Part shown: piece by piece, positions 1 to 7,855 of the stretch
Numbering within the stretch: the first letter of the stretch is position 1
How the letters are laid out: every line of letters begins with the position of its first letter
Made by a program: the position numbers and the translations under genes
The notes under the pieces: generated by a model
Told to the model about the DNA's origin: nothing
What the model saw: the letters and a program-made list of their open reading frames with translations, nothing else
Databases searched by the model: none
From: [Clostridium] aminophilum DSM 10710
GTDB lineage: Bacteria > Bacillota > Clostridia > Lachnospirales > Lachnospiraceae
DNA: 64,000 nt
Assembly: GCF_000711825.1 (NCBI RefSeq)
Contig: NZ_JONJ01000004.1
Location: 1-64,000, forward strand
Direction: 5' to 3'

Positions 1-99
1 CCTTGGAGTACTCTCAAAAATCTTGGATTTTTGGAACCGCTCCAAGTATGGCAGAAAAAAGTTTAGAATGTAATGCGAGTCATTTGACGCTTACTTCTT

Positions 100-206
100 G
101 TGTCGTGGAAATATTCAGAGAACCTTCCGTTGCAGCGGCGTGCGCATCCTCGCGGAGCGGTTTTGTTTCATATGAATTTCAAAGAAATTTCCTGTATAAC
201 AAAAAA
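100..206. repeat. Intergenic hairpin element, copy 1
   Basis: This is one of at least five related non-coding stretches in the window. It contains two imperfect stem-loops separated by a GC-rich spacer (GCGCATCCTCGCGGAGCGG), and ends directly at the T-tract of a terminator. The second stem pairs the half-sites around 171-197. Bases 1-99 hold no gene; they contain only a nested hairpin (CTTGGAG near 3-9 with CTCCAAG near 40-46), which may be part of the same element or of a neighbour outside the window. Confidence 0.6.
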
Positions 207-237
207 ACACCCCAGAGCAACCATGTTCTGGGGTGTT
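206..237 (-). terminator. Displaced rpsI-type terminator (left copy)
   Basis: On the minus strand a stem of CACCCCAGA/TCTGGGGTG is followed by a run of seven T. It resembles the terminator now found directly after rpsI (3835-3863) and is preceded by the same duplicated rpsI tail, so it is probably the original rpsI terminator, separated from the gene by the inserted cassette. It now ends the cassette operon. Confidence 0.8.
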
Positions 238-250
238 GTAAGTCGTATCG

Positions 251-299
251 GATTGTCCAAAGACGTAATACGTTGTGAAACGATTATCTCTTTGAGAAC
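251..299 (-). repeat. Left direct repeat of the rpsI 3' end (att-like)
   Basis: These 49 bases match 3878-3926 with three mismatches, including 26 consecutive identical bases. On the minus strand the copy reads the last four rpsI codons (F-S-K-R) and the stop, using partly different synonymous codons. The upstream part of rpsI is absent here. Such a duplication of a gene's 3' end is the usual footprint of site-specific integration. Confidence 0.85.
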
Positions 300-426
300 A
301 ATTAATGAAGTGAAAGTGCCGTATTTTAGGCATTTCTCCTTCAAGTTGCTGTTTACCTGCTGCGTACGGTAGAAAGCTCAGGACTACTGTACATAATTGG
401 TTACAATTAAGATTATTCCAAATTAT

Positions 427-2295
427 TTATCTTCCAACTGTAACCATCCTATTTCTTATTTTATCTTCAACAACCGCATTGACATTATCTCCCACAAAGA
501 TTTTAAATGGGAAACCAGTCACTTGAAGTATATTAGACTTAATGTTTACTTCTACTCCCTTTTTATTCTCTTCAGCTATAATTTGATATTCAAATAATGA
601 ATCTGCGTTATTTTTTGCCTGTTTTATAGCAGCATACATAGCCTTTTCATCCTTGTCATATTTCACAAGTCCTAATACCAAAGCAAGCTCACTTAGTAAT
701 TCTTTTTTTACAGCTAAGCTTTCATCTATCTCATCCGCAGTCGAAACAAATTCAAGCGCAGTCACAATATCTGAGTAATACTCTTTTATCTTCTCGAAGC
801 CTACTCCATCTAGATTTGACACTTCTTCTATAGCAGCCGATGGTTTTTCAACACATGTATTATTAGAAACATAATGATAGTAGCTCTCTATTGCGCCCTT
901 TTTCAGAACAAAACAGCCTAATTCTCCTAACACCGATATCACCGTGTCAATTTGGATTTTTGTGTTCTTCCACTCTTCTGCATCTTGCCACTTGGATATT
1001 TCGTTATCTTCAACACAAAAAAGCATTCCGACCATAGCTCTTTTTGCAGTCTTTGTTTCATCATCATCTTCTTTCTTATTAATCCAATATGGGTGTTTTT
1101 CATATACTTCGCGCATATCATCAATATGCTTAATTATCATGCCAGAAATCTTTGTTTTTACATTTCTTACCATATCCGAAATGCTATTAGCTGCATGCTT
1201 ACTAGCAATTTCTTTAGCTTTTGCTGATTGTGCAAACAACTCAACAATGCTATTATCGTCGATAAATCCGTCTAAATCTGTAAGTATTGCTACATCTTTG
1301 TTTATTGTACGAAATAGCTTTACAGCAGCCGGAAACTGACCTTTCCCATCTGTTGGTACAATCTGTGTCCCTGAAACATCTATATTGTATCCTAGTCTAT
1401 CAGAAAGATAATTACACAGCACCAAATCACTTGCGCCTTCAATAAGTAATATTCTTTTCGCAAAAAAGCCATTCTTATAACTATGGCCTAACCGTTGTAT
1501 GAAGTCTCCAAGTTTCTTACTTTTAAATTCTGGAATACTAGAATCTACTTGCCTTGGTAAATTATTCTCAGAAAAAAACACAAAATGACTAATATCCTCT
1601 ATTGTATTAAGCGAAATAAAGTCAGTTGCATGCGTTGAAAGAACTATAGTCTTCCCATATTCTTTAACTGCTGCTTTCATCTCTCTTAATAAAAAAGCTT
1701 GCAACTGAGGATGCAATGACACCTCAGGCTCATCAATCAGCAGAAATAGAATTTCTTCATCGTATAGCGCAGCTAGTATTGATATTACATTTATCAAGCC
1801 ACTTGCTTCTGCAACAACAGAATACTCTCCTCTCCCATCGTCCTTTTCAAAAAAGACTTTCAAACTTCCAGAATCCCAACGCAAAAATATTTGTCTTTTA
1901 AATAGCACTGACAATCTTTCCGCTATTTTAATATAAACATCCTTTCGTTCATCCATTGTAAAAAAATCACCCGCGGATGTCTCTATATCATGTCTATGTG
2001 TTTTTGTTTCTCTATTTCCAACCTGATAATCAGCGCTAGAGTAATTATATTGGTTTATTTTGGATCTATATTGCTCCATTGTCCCAATTCTATTAGATGA
2101 AAGATATCTGACATGGTTATTTCCATATTTTGATTTCAAATAATCTCTAAGTCTTTTTTGAGTTTGAGTTTTCCCTGAACCGTTTGGTCCTATAAATGTA
2201 GTAATCCCTTCATATAAAACTATATTTATTTTCTCTTCAAAAACATTACTTACTGTTAATTCACAAGATAAAGGAAATATCAAGTTTTTCTCCAT
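427..2295 (-). CDS. OLD-like ATPase with TOPRIM nuclease domain
   Basis: A 622-residue protein with an SMC/ABC-type ATPase followed by a TOPRIM domain. Visible motifs are Walker A GPNGSGKT (36-43), a signature-like EASGLINVI near 163, Walker B FLLIDEPEVSLHP (184-196), a switch histidine in LSTHATD (219-225), then TOPRIM E286 in LLIEGASD and the acidic pair in TDLDG (340-342). This layout matches the overcoming-lysogenization-defect (OLD) family, which includes the Gabija and PARIS-type anti-phage ATPases. The C-terminal 270 residues are not recognisable to me. It is the second gene of a two-gene operon, 40 bases after the AlbA_2 gene, and its ribosome binding site is weak. DNA cleavage and a defence role are inferred from family only. 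Confidence 0.8.
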   Translation of the reverse strand: MEKNLIFPLSCELTVSNVFEEKINIVLYEGITTFIGPNGSGKTQTQKRLRDYLKSKYGNNHVRYLSSNRIGTMEQYRSKINQYNYSSADYQVGNRETKTHRHDIETSAGDFFTMDERKDVYIKIAERLSVLFKRQIFLRWDSGSLKVFFEKDDGRGEYSVVAEASGLINVISILAALYDEEILFLLIDEPEVSLHPQLQAFLLREMKAAVKEYGKTIVLSTHATDFISLNTIEDISHFVFFSENNLPRQVDSSIPEFKSKKLGDFIQRLGHSYKNGFFAKRILLIEGASDLVLCNYLSDRLGYNIDVSGTQIVPTDGKGQFPAAVKLFRTINKDVAILTDLDGFIDDNSIVELFAQSAKAKEIASKHAANSISDMVRNVKTKISGMIIKHIDDMREVYEKHPYWINKKEDDDETKTAKRAMVGMLFCVEDNEISKWQDAEEWKNTKIQIDTVISVLGELGCFVLKKGAIESYYHYVSNNTCVEKPSAAIEEVSNLDGVGFEKIKEYYSDIVTALEFVSTADEIDESLAVKKELLSELALVLGLVKYDKDEKAMYAAIKQAKNNADSLFEYQIIAEENKKGVEVNIKSNILQVTGFPFKIFVGDNVNAVVEDKIRNRMVTVGR

Positions 2296-2335
2296 ACTCT
2301 CATAATCTCCATTAACAACTCATTATTCATAATAT

Positions 2336-3706
2336 TTACTTTACTATCCATGTTCCTACTTTTTTTGAGCCAACCCTCTCAACCGTGCCACTATCAATAA
2401 GCTCTTTCATTATCATCTGAATTGACCTACGTGATTTCCCCATTATCTCTGATAATTCATTCTGTGTAACAGAAGGGTTCTCTCTCAATAAAAGCAAAAT
2501 ATACTCTCTATCCGATAAAGCACCACTTTGCGCTTTAACTTGCGCTTTATTTTGCGCTTTATCATAAGCATAATTCAAATTCCATAAAGTAAGAAAGAAA
2601 TTGTAACCATCAGTATAAAACTCAGGTTTTAAGCTATCTGTATATCTTTCTTCAGATTCATATGCATCAAGTATCTTCTTAAAACCACTTCCTCTTCTCT
2701 CCATCAAACGTAAGCGTCCAAAAACATCGGCCAGTATTGGATTTCTAAGCTTAGAAGGGACATGTCTCAAATCTAGTAATTGAACCTCAGAACCATCATA
2801 CATTCCCCCTGGATTAGTAATAACCATTCGATCATCATAAATATCAATCTGGCTATGAGCCCCTGTCTGTAGGTAGCTTCTATGAATAAGCGCATTAACT
2901 AACCCTTCTTCTACAGCTCGTTCAGGATAATCCGGTAATTCTATCCTTTGATCTTTGTCCTTTCTCCATCCTTTTTTTGAATTTTTTCTCACGAAATCCA
3001 TTGCATTATCAAATAGAGATAATACACTACCAGTAATTTCCTGGTCATCTAAAGCATCTTGAACAGATCCAGCTTTATCTAGTCCATTCCATCTAGTACA
3101 AAATATTCTTGAATGCTGAATATTCCATTGATCAGCAAATAAAACACCAGCATTTGTCATTTGCCCATCTTCCTGCATCAATCTAAAACTAATAAGGTCT
3201 TCATCAAAATCATGATTACCGGGCATTACATTTAGATATCTTTTCTTAAATGCTTCAAATGTCAACTTATCACGAGGTATATCAGAAATCATAGCATCAT
3301 ATGATGTTCCTGTGCTTTTTATAATAAATTCTGTAAGTTCGAATCCAGTAATCTCCTTTTTTACACTTCCTGTTCGATAATAATATCTGCCATGAAGGTT
3401 CAACGGTAATCTTGATTTCTTTACCTCTACCTGAATATATTTCTTTTTATCTTTTGACTTAAGATTCACATCACAAGTAATCCCAAAAGCAGCAGTAATC
3501 TTATTGGGAATATCCTCTAATAGTTTCTTTTGAACTTTTGAATCTAGGCCAATAACGTTCCCGTTATCATCAACTCCTATATATAACGTCCCACCCTGAG
3601 CATTGGCATAGCCACAAATCCATTCCAAATACTTATCCTGCCATGACTCTTTCCATTCAACCACCTGGTTTTCATCATCTTCAACTATCTTATCTATGTC
3701 TCGCAT
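2336..3706 (-). CDS. AlbA_2 (Schlafen-type) protein with GHKL-like domain and winged helix
   Basis: A 456-residue protein of the COG2865 type. Residues 13-120 form the AlbA_2 putative nucleic-acid-binding domain, with the core NAQGGTLYIGVDDNGNVIG (35-53). The segment around 270-330 (EGLVNALIHRSYL, then ITNPGGMYDG) is typical of the ATPase-like C-terminal module of this family. The last 60 residues form a winged helix-turn-helix. These are joined by a linker with three KAQ repeats (383-393). It starts the operon with the OLD-like gene. Three copies of TTGCGCTTTA lie in its promoter and three more encode the KAQ linker, so the protein is probably an autoregulator. Base composition is AT-rich, unlike the neighbours. 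Confidence 0.85.
   Translation of the reverse strand: MRDIDKIVEDDENQVVEWKESWQDKYLEWICGYANAQGGTLYIGVDDNGNVIGLDSKVQKKLLEDIPNKITAAFGITCDVNLKSKDKKKYIQVEVKKSRLPLNLHGRYYYRTGSVKKEITGFELTEFIIKSTGTSYDAMISDIPRDKLTFEAFKKRYLNVMPGNHDFDEDLISFRLMQEDGQMTNAGVLFADQWNIQHSRIFCTRWNGLDKAGSVQDALDDQEITGSVLSLFDNAMDFVRKNSKKGWRKDKDQRIELPDYPERAVEEGLVNALIHRSYLQTGAHSQIDIYDDRMVITNPGGMYDGSEVQLLDLRHVPSKLRNPILADVFGRLRLMERRGSGFKKILDAYESEERYTDSLKPEFYTDGYNFFLTLWNLNYAYDKAQNKAQVKAQSGALSDREYILLLLRENPSVTQNELSEIMGKSRRSIQMIMKELIDSGTVERVGSKKVGTWIVK
2528..2561 (-). repeat. Three in-phase copies of TTGCGCTTTA inside the AlbA_2 gene
   Basis: The plus strand reads TTGCGCTTTA at 2528-2537, 2540-2549 and 2552-2561, a perfect 12-base period. 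On the coding strand each copy is AAA-GCG-CAA, giving Lys-Ala-Gln, separated by one variable residue (N, V). The same 10-mer forms the operator-like repeats in the promoter of this gene. The codon choice is identical in all three copies, which would not be needed to keep the peptide alone. Confidence 0.9.
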
Positions 3707-3731
3707 ATACCCGTCCTTAGTTTTTTATTTT

Positions 3732-3798
3732 ACAATATCATAATTGCGCTTTAACTTCAATCGTAAAGCGCAATTGTCAATATCATTATTGCGCTTTA
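3732..3798 (-). promoter_or_regulatory. Promoter with three operator-like TTGCGCTTTA copies
   Basis: The 10-mer is present at 3744-3753, inverted at 3764-3773 and again direct at 3789-3798. The first two form an extended palindrome with a 10-base loop. A candidate promoter for the AlbA_2 gene is TTGAAG (3755-3760) and TATTGT (3732-3737) with a 17-base spacer; the first 10-mer lies inside this spacer, where a bound protein would block RNA polymerase. The start codon is 26 bases downstream of the -10 box. Confidence 0.7.
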
Positions 3799-3834
3799 CT
3801 AACCAAATACCTAACAACATGAGGACATAACAAA

Positions 3835-3863
3835 AACACCCCAGGACAGTTGTCCTGAGGTGT
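3835..3863 (-). terminator. rpsI terminator (right copy)
   Basis: On the minus strand, ACACCTCAGGACA pairs with TGTCCTGGGGTGT, followed by five T. It follows the rpsI stop codon by about 50 bases and ends the rplM-rpsI transcript. Confidence 0.85.
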
Positions 3864-3877
3864 AATAAATCGTATTT

Positions 3878-3926
3878 GATTGTCCAAAGACGTAATACGT
3901 TGTAAAACGATTATCGCTTGGAGAAC
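3878..3926 (-). repeat. Right direct repeat containing the functional rpsI 3' end (att-like)
   Basis: This is the partner of 251-299. It includes the last codons and the stop of rpsI, so the inserted element has restored an intact rpsI. The 26 identical bases lie just downstream of the stop codon. Confidence 0.85.
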
Positions 3927-4300
3927 TGCGGAGCACGACGAGCTGCTTTGAGACCGTACTTCTTTCTCTCTTTCATTCTCGGATCTCTTGTAAGGAAGCC
4001 AGCCTTCTTAAGAGTCGGTCTGTACTCCTCATCAGCCTGAAGAAGGGCTCTGGAGATTCCGTGTCTGATCGCACCAGCCTGACCGGTGTAACCGCCGCCG
4101 CGAACAGTTACGCGAACGTCGAACTTCTCAAGGGTCTCGGTAGCAACAAGCGGCTGACGAACGATAACCTTCAGAGTCTCAAGACCGAAATACTCGTCGA
4201 TACCTCTCTTGTTGATTACGATGTTACCTGTACCCGGTGTAATATATACTCTGGCAACGGATTTCTTTCTTCTTCCAGTTCCATAACATGTGTTAGCCAT
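3911..4300 (-). CDS. rpsI: 30S ribosomal protein S9
   Basis: A 129-residue protein of the small ribosomal subunit. It has the family core [17 protein letters not shown] at the start, the VRGGG(Y/F)[15 protein letters not shown] motif near 66-86, and the conserved C-terminal tail ending in FSKR, whose last arginine contacts the tRNA in the P site. The start follows GAGAGGAGATAAAAAG. It lies 27 bases after rplM in the conserved rplM-rpsI pair. Its last codons form the right direct repeat of the cassette at 251-3926, so the 3' end was probably supplied by the insertion. Confidence 0.98.
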   Translation of the reverse strand: MANTCYGTGRRKKSVARVYITPGTGNIVINKRGIDEYFGLETLKVIVRQPLVATETLEKFDVRVTVRGGGYTGQAGAIRHGISRALLQADEEYRPTLKKAGFLTRDPRMKERKKYGLKAARRAPQFSKR

Positions 4301-4327
4301 CTTTTTATCTCCTCTCAGATCGTATCA

Positions 4328-4762
4328 TCAAAACTTTAACTCGAGAACTTCCGGCTTCTGAGCTGCCTGCTCGTGCTCCGGACCAGCATAAACGTGAAGC
4401 TTGTTGATCATCTGTCTGCCGAGCGGTCCCTTCGGGAGCATTCCCTTAACTGCAAGTCTGATAACTTCTTCCGGCTTCTTAGCCTCCATCTCACGAAGAG
4501 TAGCGGACTTGAAACCACCTACATAATCAGAGTGGCGATAATAGATCTTATCATCCATCTTCTTGCCTGTTACGTGGATCTTGGAAGCGTTTACAACGAT
4601 AACGTTGTCACCGCAATCCATGAACGGAGTGAAGATCGGCTTATTCTTACCTCTGAGGATAGCTGCTACCTCAGAACAAAGACGACCGAGTGTAAGTCCC
4701 TCAGCGTCAACGACATACCATTTTCTCTCAATTGTTGCCGGACTGGCCATAAAAGTCTTCAT
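4328..4762 (-). CDS. rplM: 50S ribosomal protein L13
   Basis: A 144-residue large-subunit protein with the family motifs [21 protein letters not shown] at the N-terminus, [18 protein letters not shown] and MLPKGPLGR. The start chosen is the ATG at 4762, which follows GGGAGGTCAACTA with good spacing; an in-frame ATG 24 bases upstream lacks this. It has its own strong promoter at 4873-4901 and a leader of about 100 bases with a hairpin, then runs into rpsI. Confidence 0.98.
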   Translation of the reverse strand: MKTFMASPATIERKWYVVDAEGLTLGRLCSEVAAILRGKNKPIFTPFMDCGDNVIVVNASKIHVTGKKMDDKIYYRHSDYVGGFKSATLREMEAKKPEEVIRLAVKGMLPKGPLGRQMINKLHVYAGPEHEQAAQKPEVLELKF

Positions 4763-4866
4763 TAGTTGACCTCCCATAAAGATCATTTGCTGTATTTTGA
4801 TTTACTTATATGAGAAAAGCCTGTTCCGGGGCCTTGGCTCAGGCGTTTTTCTGCATTTCGTCACAG
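4763..4866 (-). ncRNA. Candidate L13 leader RNA
   Basis: The untranslated region between the predicted start of transcription (about 4866) and the rplM start contains a GC-rich hairpin (GCCTGAGCC...GGAACAGGC, about 4817-4845) flanked by A and T runs, like an attenuator. Firmicutes have a described leader that lets L13 control its own operon. I assign this by position and structure, not by a covariance match. Confidence 0.45.
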
Positions 4867-4872
4867 ATAGAT

Positions 4873-4901
4873 ATTATATCTTCCGTGTCAATCTGTGTCA
4901 A
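4873..4901 (-). promoter_or_regulatory. Promoter of rplM-rpsI
   Basis: Perfect consensus elements on the minus strand: TTGACA (4896-4901), a 17-base spacer, and TATAAT (4873-4878). A second TTGACA lies inside the spacer. It reads into the leader of rplM. Confidence 0.85.
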
Positions 4902-4988
4902 CCACGATTTCGGCGTTTTTTTATGATTTTTGCGGTGTTTTCCACCGTGCCGCCGCATTTATCCACATTTGTTCTTCCCTGTCCACAC

Positions 4989-6047
4989 CTATTCTTCCGA
5001 ATCGTCTTCCGTCTCTTTTCCGCAGAAAACAGCCTCGAAGATATCACGCCTCTGCGCGCTGATCCGGTAGAGCCCGAAAACCTGGCCGACACGGATCCGG
5101 CCGGTCTTTTCTTCGTCCTTCACAAAGACGTGTTTTGCGCCGTTTCGGAACGCCTGATGAACACTTCGCTCCGTCAGCCCCGCAAACTCCTCTTCTTCGC
5201 AGCGGTGGATCAGAACCATACTGTTTCCGCTCTTCAGAAGGGATCGCTGGTCAATGGTGTAGGAATAGTGGATATTTTCTCCCCACACTTCCGGTGCCGG
5301 CTCTTTTTCAAACACCAGGCTCTCCATGGTGAGTCCCTTTGCCGGCGCCGTCGGGCCTGCTGCCTGACGGTCTTTTGCCTCCAGAATCTCCTCCACATGT
5401 TCCGGCTCGTAGAGTCCGGTTCCGACCCGCATCAGCGTTCCCGCAATGATACGCACCATGTTGTAGAGGAAACCGCCTCCGCTGATCCGGATGGTCACCA
5501 TATCATCCGCGTCCTTCTCAATATCGATCGAGTAGATCCGGCGGACGGTCGTGACTGCCTGTGACTTCGGAGCGCAGAAGCTGGCAAAATCGTGCTCGCC
5601 GATGAGATATGCCGCGGCCGAGCGCATTTTTTCAAGATCCAGATCAAAATAGCAGAAGGTGCTGTTCAGGCGTCTGGTCGGATCTTCCGTCTTCCGGTTT
5701 AAGATGCGGTAGACATACGTTTTCACGCCGTTTACCTTCCGCGGATGGAAATCTTCCGGAACATCCTCCGAGCGCTGCACCCGGATGTCCTCCGGAAGGC
5801 GCTGGTTGATCGCGACAGCAAATTTGTCGCCGGGAATCCGGCTCTTTTCGGTATCGAAGATACAGATGTTGCCGAGTGCGTGCACGCCGGAATCCGTGCG
5901 GCTCGCCCCGACGACTTCGATTTTCTCCCCGATCAGTTCGGAGATTGCACGGTTCAGAACTTCTTCGATCGTTCTGCTGTTGGGCTGAAGCTGCCAGCCG
6001 CTGTAATTCGTGCCGTCGTATGCGACGGTCAGCATGATTCGTCTCAT
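4989..6047 (-). CDS. truA: tRNA pseudouridine synthase A with C-terminal extension
   Basis: The enzyme makes pseudouridine at positions 38-40 of the tRNA anticodon arm. The start is taken at 6047 after GGAAGGAGAATGCAC; a further ATG 72 bases upstream would add residues that do not resemble the family. The protein is then 352 residues. Motifs are AYDGTNYSGWQLQ (9-21), the catalytic aspartate D52 in GASRTDSGVHAL, and GGGFLYNMVRIIAGTL. The normal TruA fold (about 245-270 residues) ends near 250; about 100 further residues, rich in charged amino acids and not recognised by me, follow. It is the last gene of the ecfA1-ecfA2-ecfT-truA run. Confidence 0.95.
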   Translation of the reverse strand: MRRIMLTVAYDGTNYSGWQLQPNSRTIEEVLNRAISELIGEKIEVVGASRTDSGVHALGNICIFDTEKSRIPGDKFAVAINQRLPEDIRVQRSEDVPEDFHPRKVNGVKTYVYRILNRKTEDPTRRLNSTFCYFDLDLEKMRSAAAYLIGEHDFASFCAPKSQAVTTVRRIYSIDIEKDADDMVTIRISGGGFLYNMVRIIAGTLMRVGTGLYEPEHVEEILEAKDRQAAGPTAPAKGLTMESLVFEKEPAPEVWGENIHYSYTIDQRSLLKSGNSMVLIHRCEEEEFAGLTERSVHQAFRNGAKHVFVKDEEKTGRIRVGQVFGLYRISAQRRDIFEAVFCGKETEDDSEE

Positions 6048-6192
6048 ATGTGCATTCTCCTTCCCTGTTCTTTCGAAAACGCGACGCAGGTTTGCGCCGG
6101 GTGCTGTCTGCTCTTCCATCCAGTTCGAATATTTTTTTACCGGAGCCCTTCATCGGTCAAACGGAGAGCGCCTTTTTCTTCTTTTCCGCATC

Positions 6193-6993
6193 TCACAGAA
6201 GAATCCTTGCGGCAATCACGCCCGCGAGATAGCAGAACAGAATCAGGTATGCCGCGCGGTCTCTTCCCGCATAATGGAGCGGCTTCATCTTCGTTCTTCC
6301 CTCACCGCCGCGATAGCATCTCGCCTCCATCGCCATGGCGAGATCGGTCGCCCGGCGGAATGCGGATACAAAGAGCGGAACCAGCAGCGGAACCATGCTG
6401 CGGACGCGCTGGATCATGTTGCCATTCTCAAAATCGGCGCCCCGGGCCATCTGCGCCTTCATAATCTTGTCCGTCTCCTCGACCAGAATCGGGATGAACC
6501 GCAGTGCGATGGACATCATCATGGAGATCTCATGCACCGGAACGTGAACACGGTTCAGAAATCCGAGACCTTTTTCCATGCCGTCGGTCAGCTGATTCGG
6601 CGTCGTGGTCAATGTCATGATCGAGGACCCGACCACAAGGAAAATCAGACGGATCGCCATCATTCCCGCAATCCGGAGTCCCTCCTTCGTGACCTTCAGC
6701 ATCCAGATCTGCATCACCGTTTCTCCCGGTGTGAGGAACAGATTGAAGCCGACACTGATCAGAAGAAGGATCAGAATGGATTTCAGGCCGCGCACAATAA
6801 AACGAACCGGAACATTGCTGAGCAGGACGGCCATGCATAAAAATGCCGCCGCTGCCGCATAGCAGAACGGATTGTCCGCAATAAACAGTGAAATAATGAA
6901 AATGAGTGTTCCGAACAGTTTTGTCCTCGGATCCAGCCGGTGCAGCGCCGAATCAACCGGATAGTACTGTCCAATGGTAATATCGCGCAGCAT
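6193..6993 (-). CDS. ecfT: ECF transporter transmembrane component EcfT
   Basis: A 266-residue membrane protein that couples the two ATPases to vitamin-binding S components. It has a hydrophobic N-terminal half with several membrane segments, the KLFG motif after the first segment (LDPRTKLFGTLIF), and the two coupling motifs near the C-terminal half: AQMARGAD and AMEARCYRGG. Its start overlaps the ecfA2 stop by one base (TGATG), which suggests translational coupling. The S component partner RibU is encoded 30 kb away at 36262. Confidence 0.95.
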   Translation of the reverse strand: MLRDITIGQYYPVDSALHRLDPRTKLFGTLIFIISLFIADNPFCYAAAAAFLCMAVLLSNVPVRFIVRGLKSILILLLISVGFNLFLTPGETVMQIWMLKVTKEGLRIAGMMAIRLIFLVVGSSIMTLTTTPNQLTDGMEKGLGFLNRVHVPVHEISMMMSIALRFIPILVEETDKIMKAQMARGADFENGNMIQRVRSMVPLLVPLFVSAFRRATDLAMAMEARCYRGGEGRTKMKPLHYAGRDRAAYLILFCYLAGVIAARILL

Positions 6994-7853
6994 CAGTGAT
7001 TCCCCCTTTTTCCGAGGATGTTCAGGATCGCGTCTTGCGCTTCCTTCACCGTCGTAATCGAATCGTCGATGGGAACGCCCATCTCCCGCAGTTCATGGAT
7101 GATATAAGTAACCTGCGGCGCGGCAAGACCGATCGCCTCCAGCTCTTTGTAATGCCGGAACACTTCTTTCGGCGTTCCGTCAAACACTTTCTTCCCGTGA
7201 TCCATCACTAAAAGACGGTCCACAAACCGTGCGACATCCTCCATACTGTGGGAGACCAGAAGAATAGTCAGTCCGTGCTGTCGGTTGAGCCGGGCAATCT
7301 GCTCGAGGATCTCGTCCCGTCCCTGCGGATCCAGTCCCGCCGTCGGCTCGTCAAGAATCATCATCTGCGGCCGCATCGCCAGAACTCCGGCGATCGCCAC
7401 TCTCCGCTTCTGTCCGCCGGACAGTTCAAACGGGGATTTCTGATAAAACTCTTCGCCCAGTCCCACCAAATCCAGTGCGTGCCTTGCACGCTTGTCGATC
7501 TCCTCCGGCGAAAAACCGAGGTTCTTCGGGCCGAAGCAGACATCGCTGTATACATTCTGTTCAAAGAGCTGGTGCTCCGGATACTGGAAGACCAGGCCGA
7601 CATTGCCCCGGAGTGTCCGCATATTGTATCCCTTCGCGTAGATGTCTTCTCCGTTGTAGAGAATGTCTCCGCTGGTCGCGCGGATCAGACCGTTGAGATG
7701 CTGAATAAGAGTCGACTTGCCGGAGCCGGTATGTCCGATCAGTCCCACAAATTCCCCGTCTGCAATCTCAAAGCTGACATGGTCGATGGCCTGCGACTCC
7801 ATCGCCGTTCCTGCTCCGTAGGTGTAGCAGATATCTTCTACTTTTATTGCCAT
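6993..7853 (-). CDS. ecfA2: ECF transporter ATPase EcfA2
   Basis: A 286-residue cytoplasmic ABC ATPase that powers uptake of vitamins by ECF transporters. It has Walker A GHTGSGKST, Q-loop VFQYPEHQLFE (typical of EcfA2), signature [17 protein letters not shown], Walker B MMILDEPTAGLDP and the switch histidine in LLVSHSMED. It begins two bases after the ecfA1 stop. The two ATPases form a heterodimer with ecfT in the same operon. Confidence 0.96.
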   Translation of the reverse strand: MAIKVEDICYTYGAGTAMESQAIDHVSFEIADGEFVGLIGHTGSGKSTLIQHLNGLIRATSGDILYNGEDIYAKGYNMRTLRGNVGLVFQYPEHQLFEQNVYSDVCFGPKNLGFSPEEIDKRARHALDLVGLGEEFYQKSPFELSGGQKRRVAIAGVLAMRPQMMILDEPTAGLDPQGRDEILEQIARLNRQHGLTILLVSHSMEDVARFVDRLLVMDHGKKVFDGTPKEVFRHYKELEAIGLAAPQVTYIIHELREMGVPIDDSITTVKEAQDAILNILGKRGNH

Positions 7854-7855
7854 GA

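Larger units (their letters stand above)
251..3926. mobile_element. Small AT-rich island integrated at the 3' end of rpsI
   Basis: The 3.6 kb between the two 49-base direct repeats is strikingly AT-rich compared with the ribosomal genes next to it, and holds only two genes on the minus strand. No integrase, transposase or replication gene is visible inside. The right repeat completes the functional rpsI; the left repeat carries the displaced rpsI tail and terminator and runs into an intergenic repeat typical of this chromosome. Bases 300-426 between the left repeat and the first stop codon hold no recognisable feature. The ends of ribosomal protein genes are known targets of tyrosine-recombinase elements in Firmicutes; here the enzyme is either lost or acted in trans. 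Confidence 0.75.

Noticed and set aside
115-333. Short minus-strand frame across the left rpsI-tail repeat
   Set aside because: It reads through the duplicated rpsI tail and terminator in a different frame; no family resemblance.
300-3900. Hidden integrase or transposase in the rpsI island
   Set aside because: Both genes fill the space and no other frame on either strand shows recombinase motifs.
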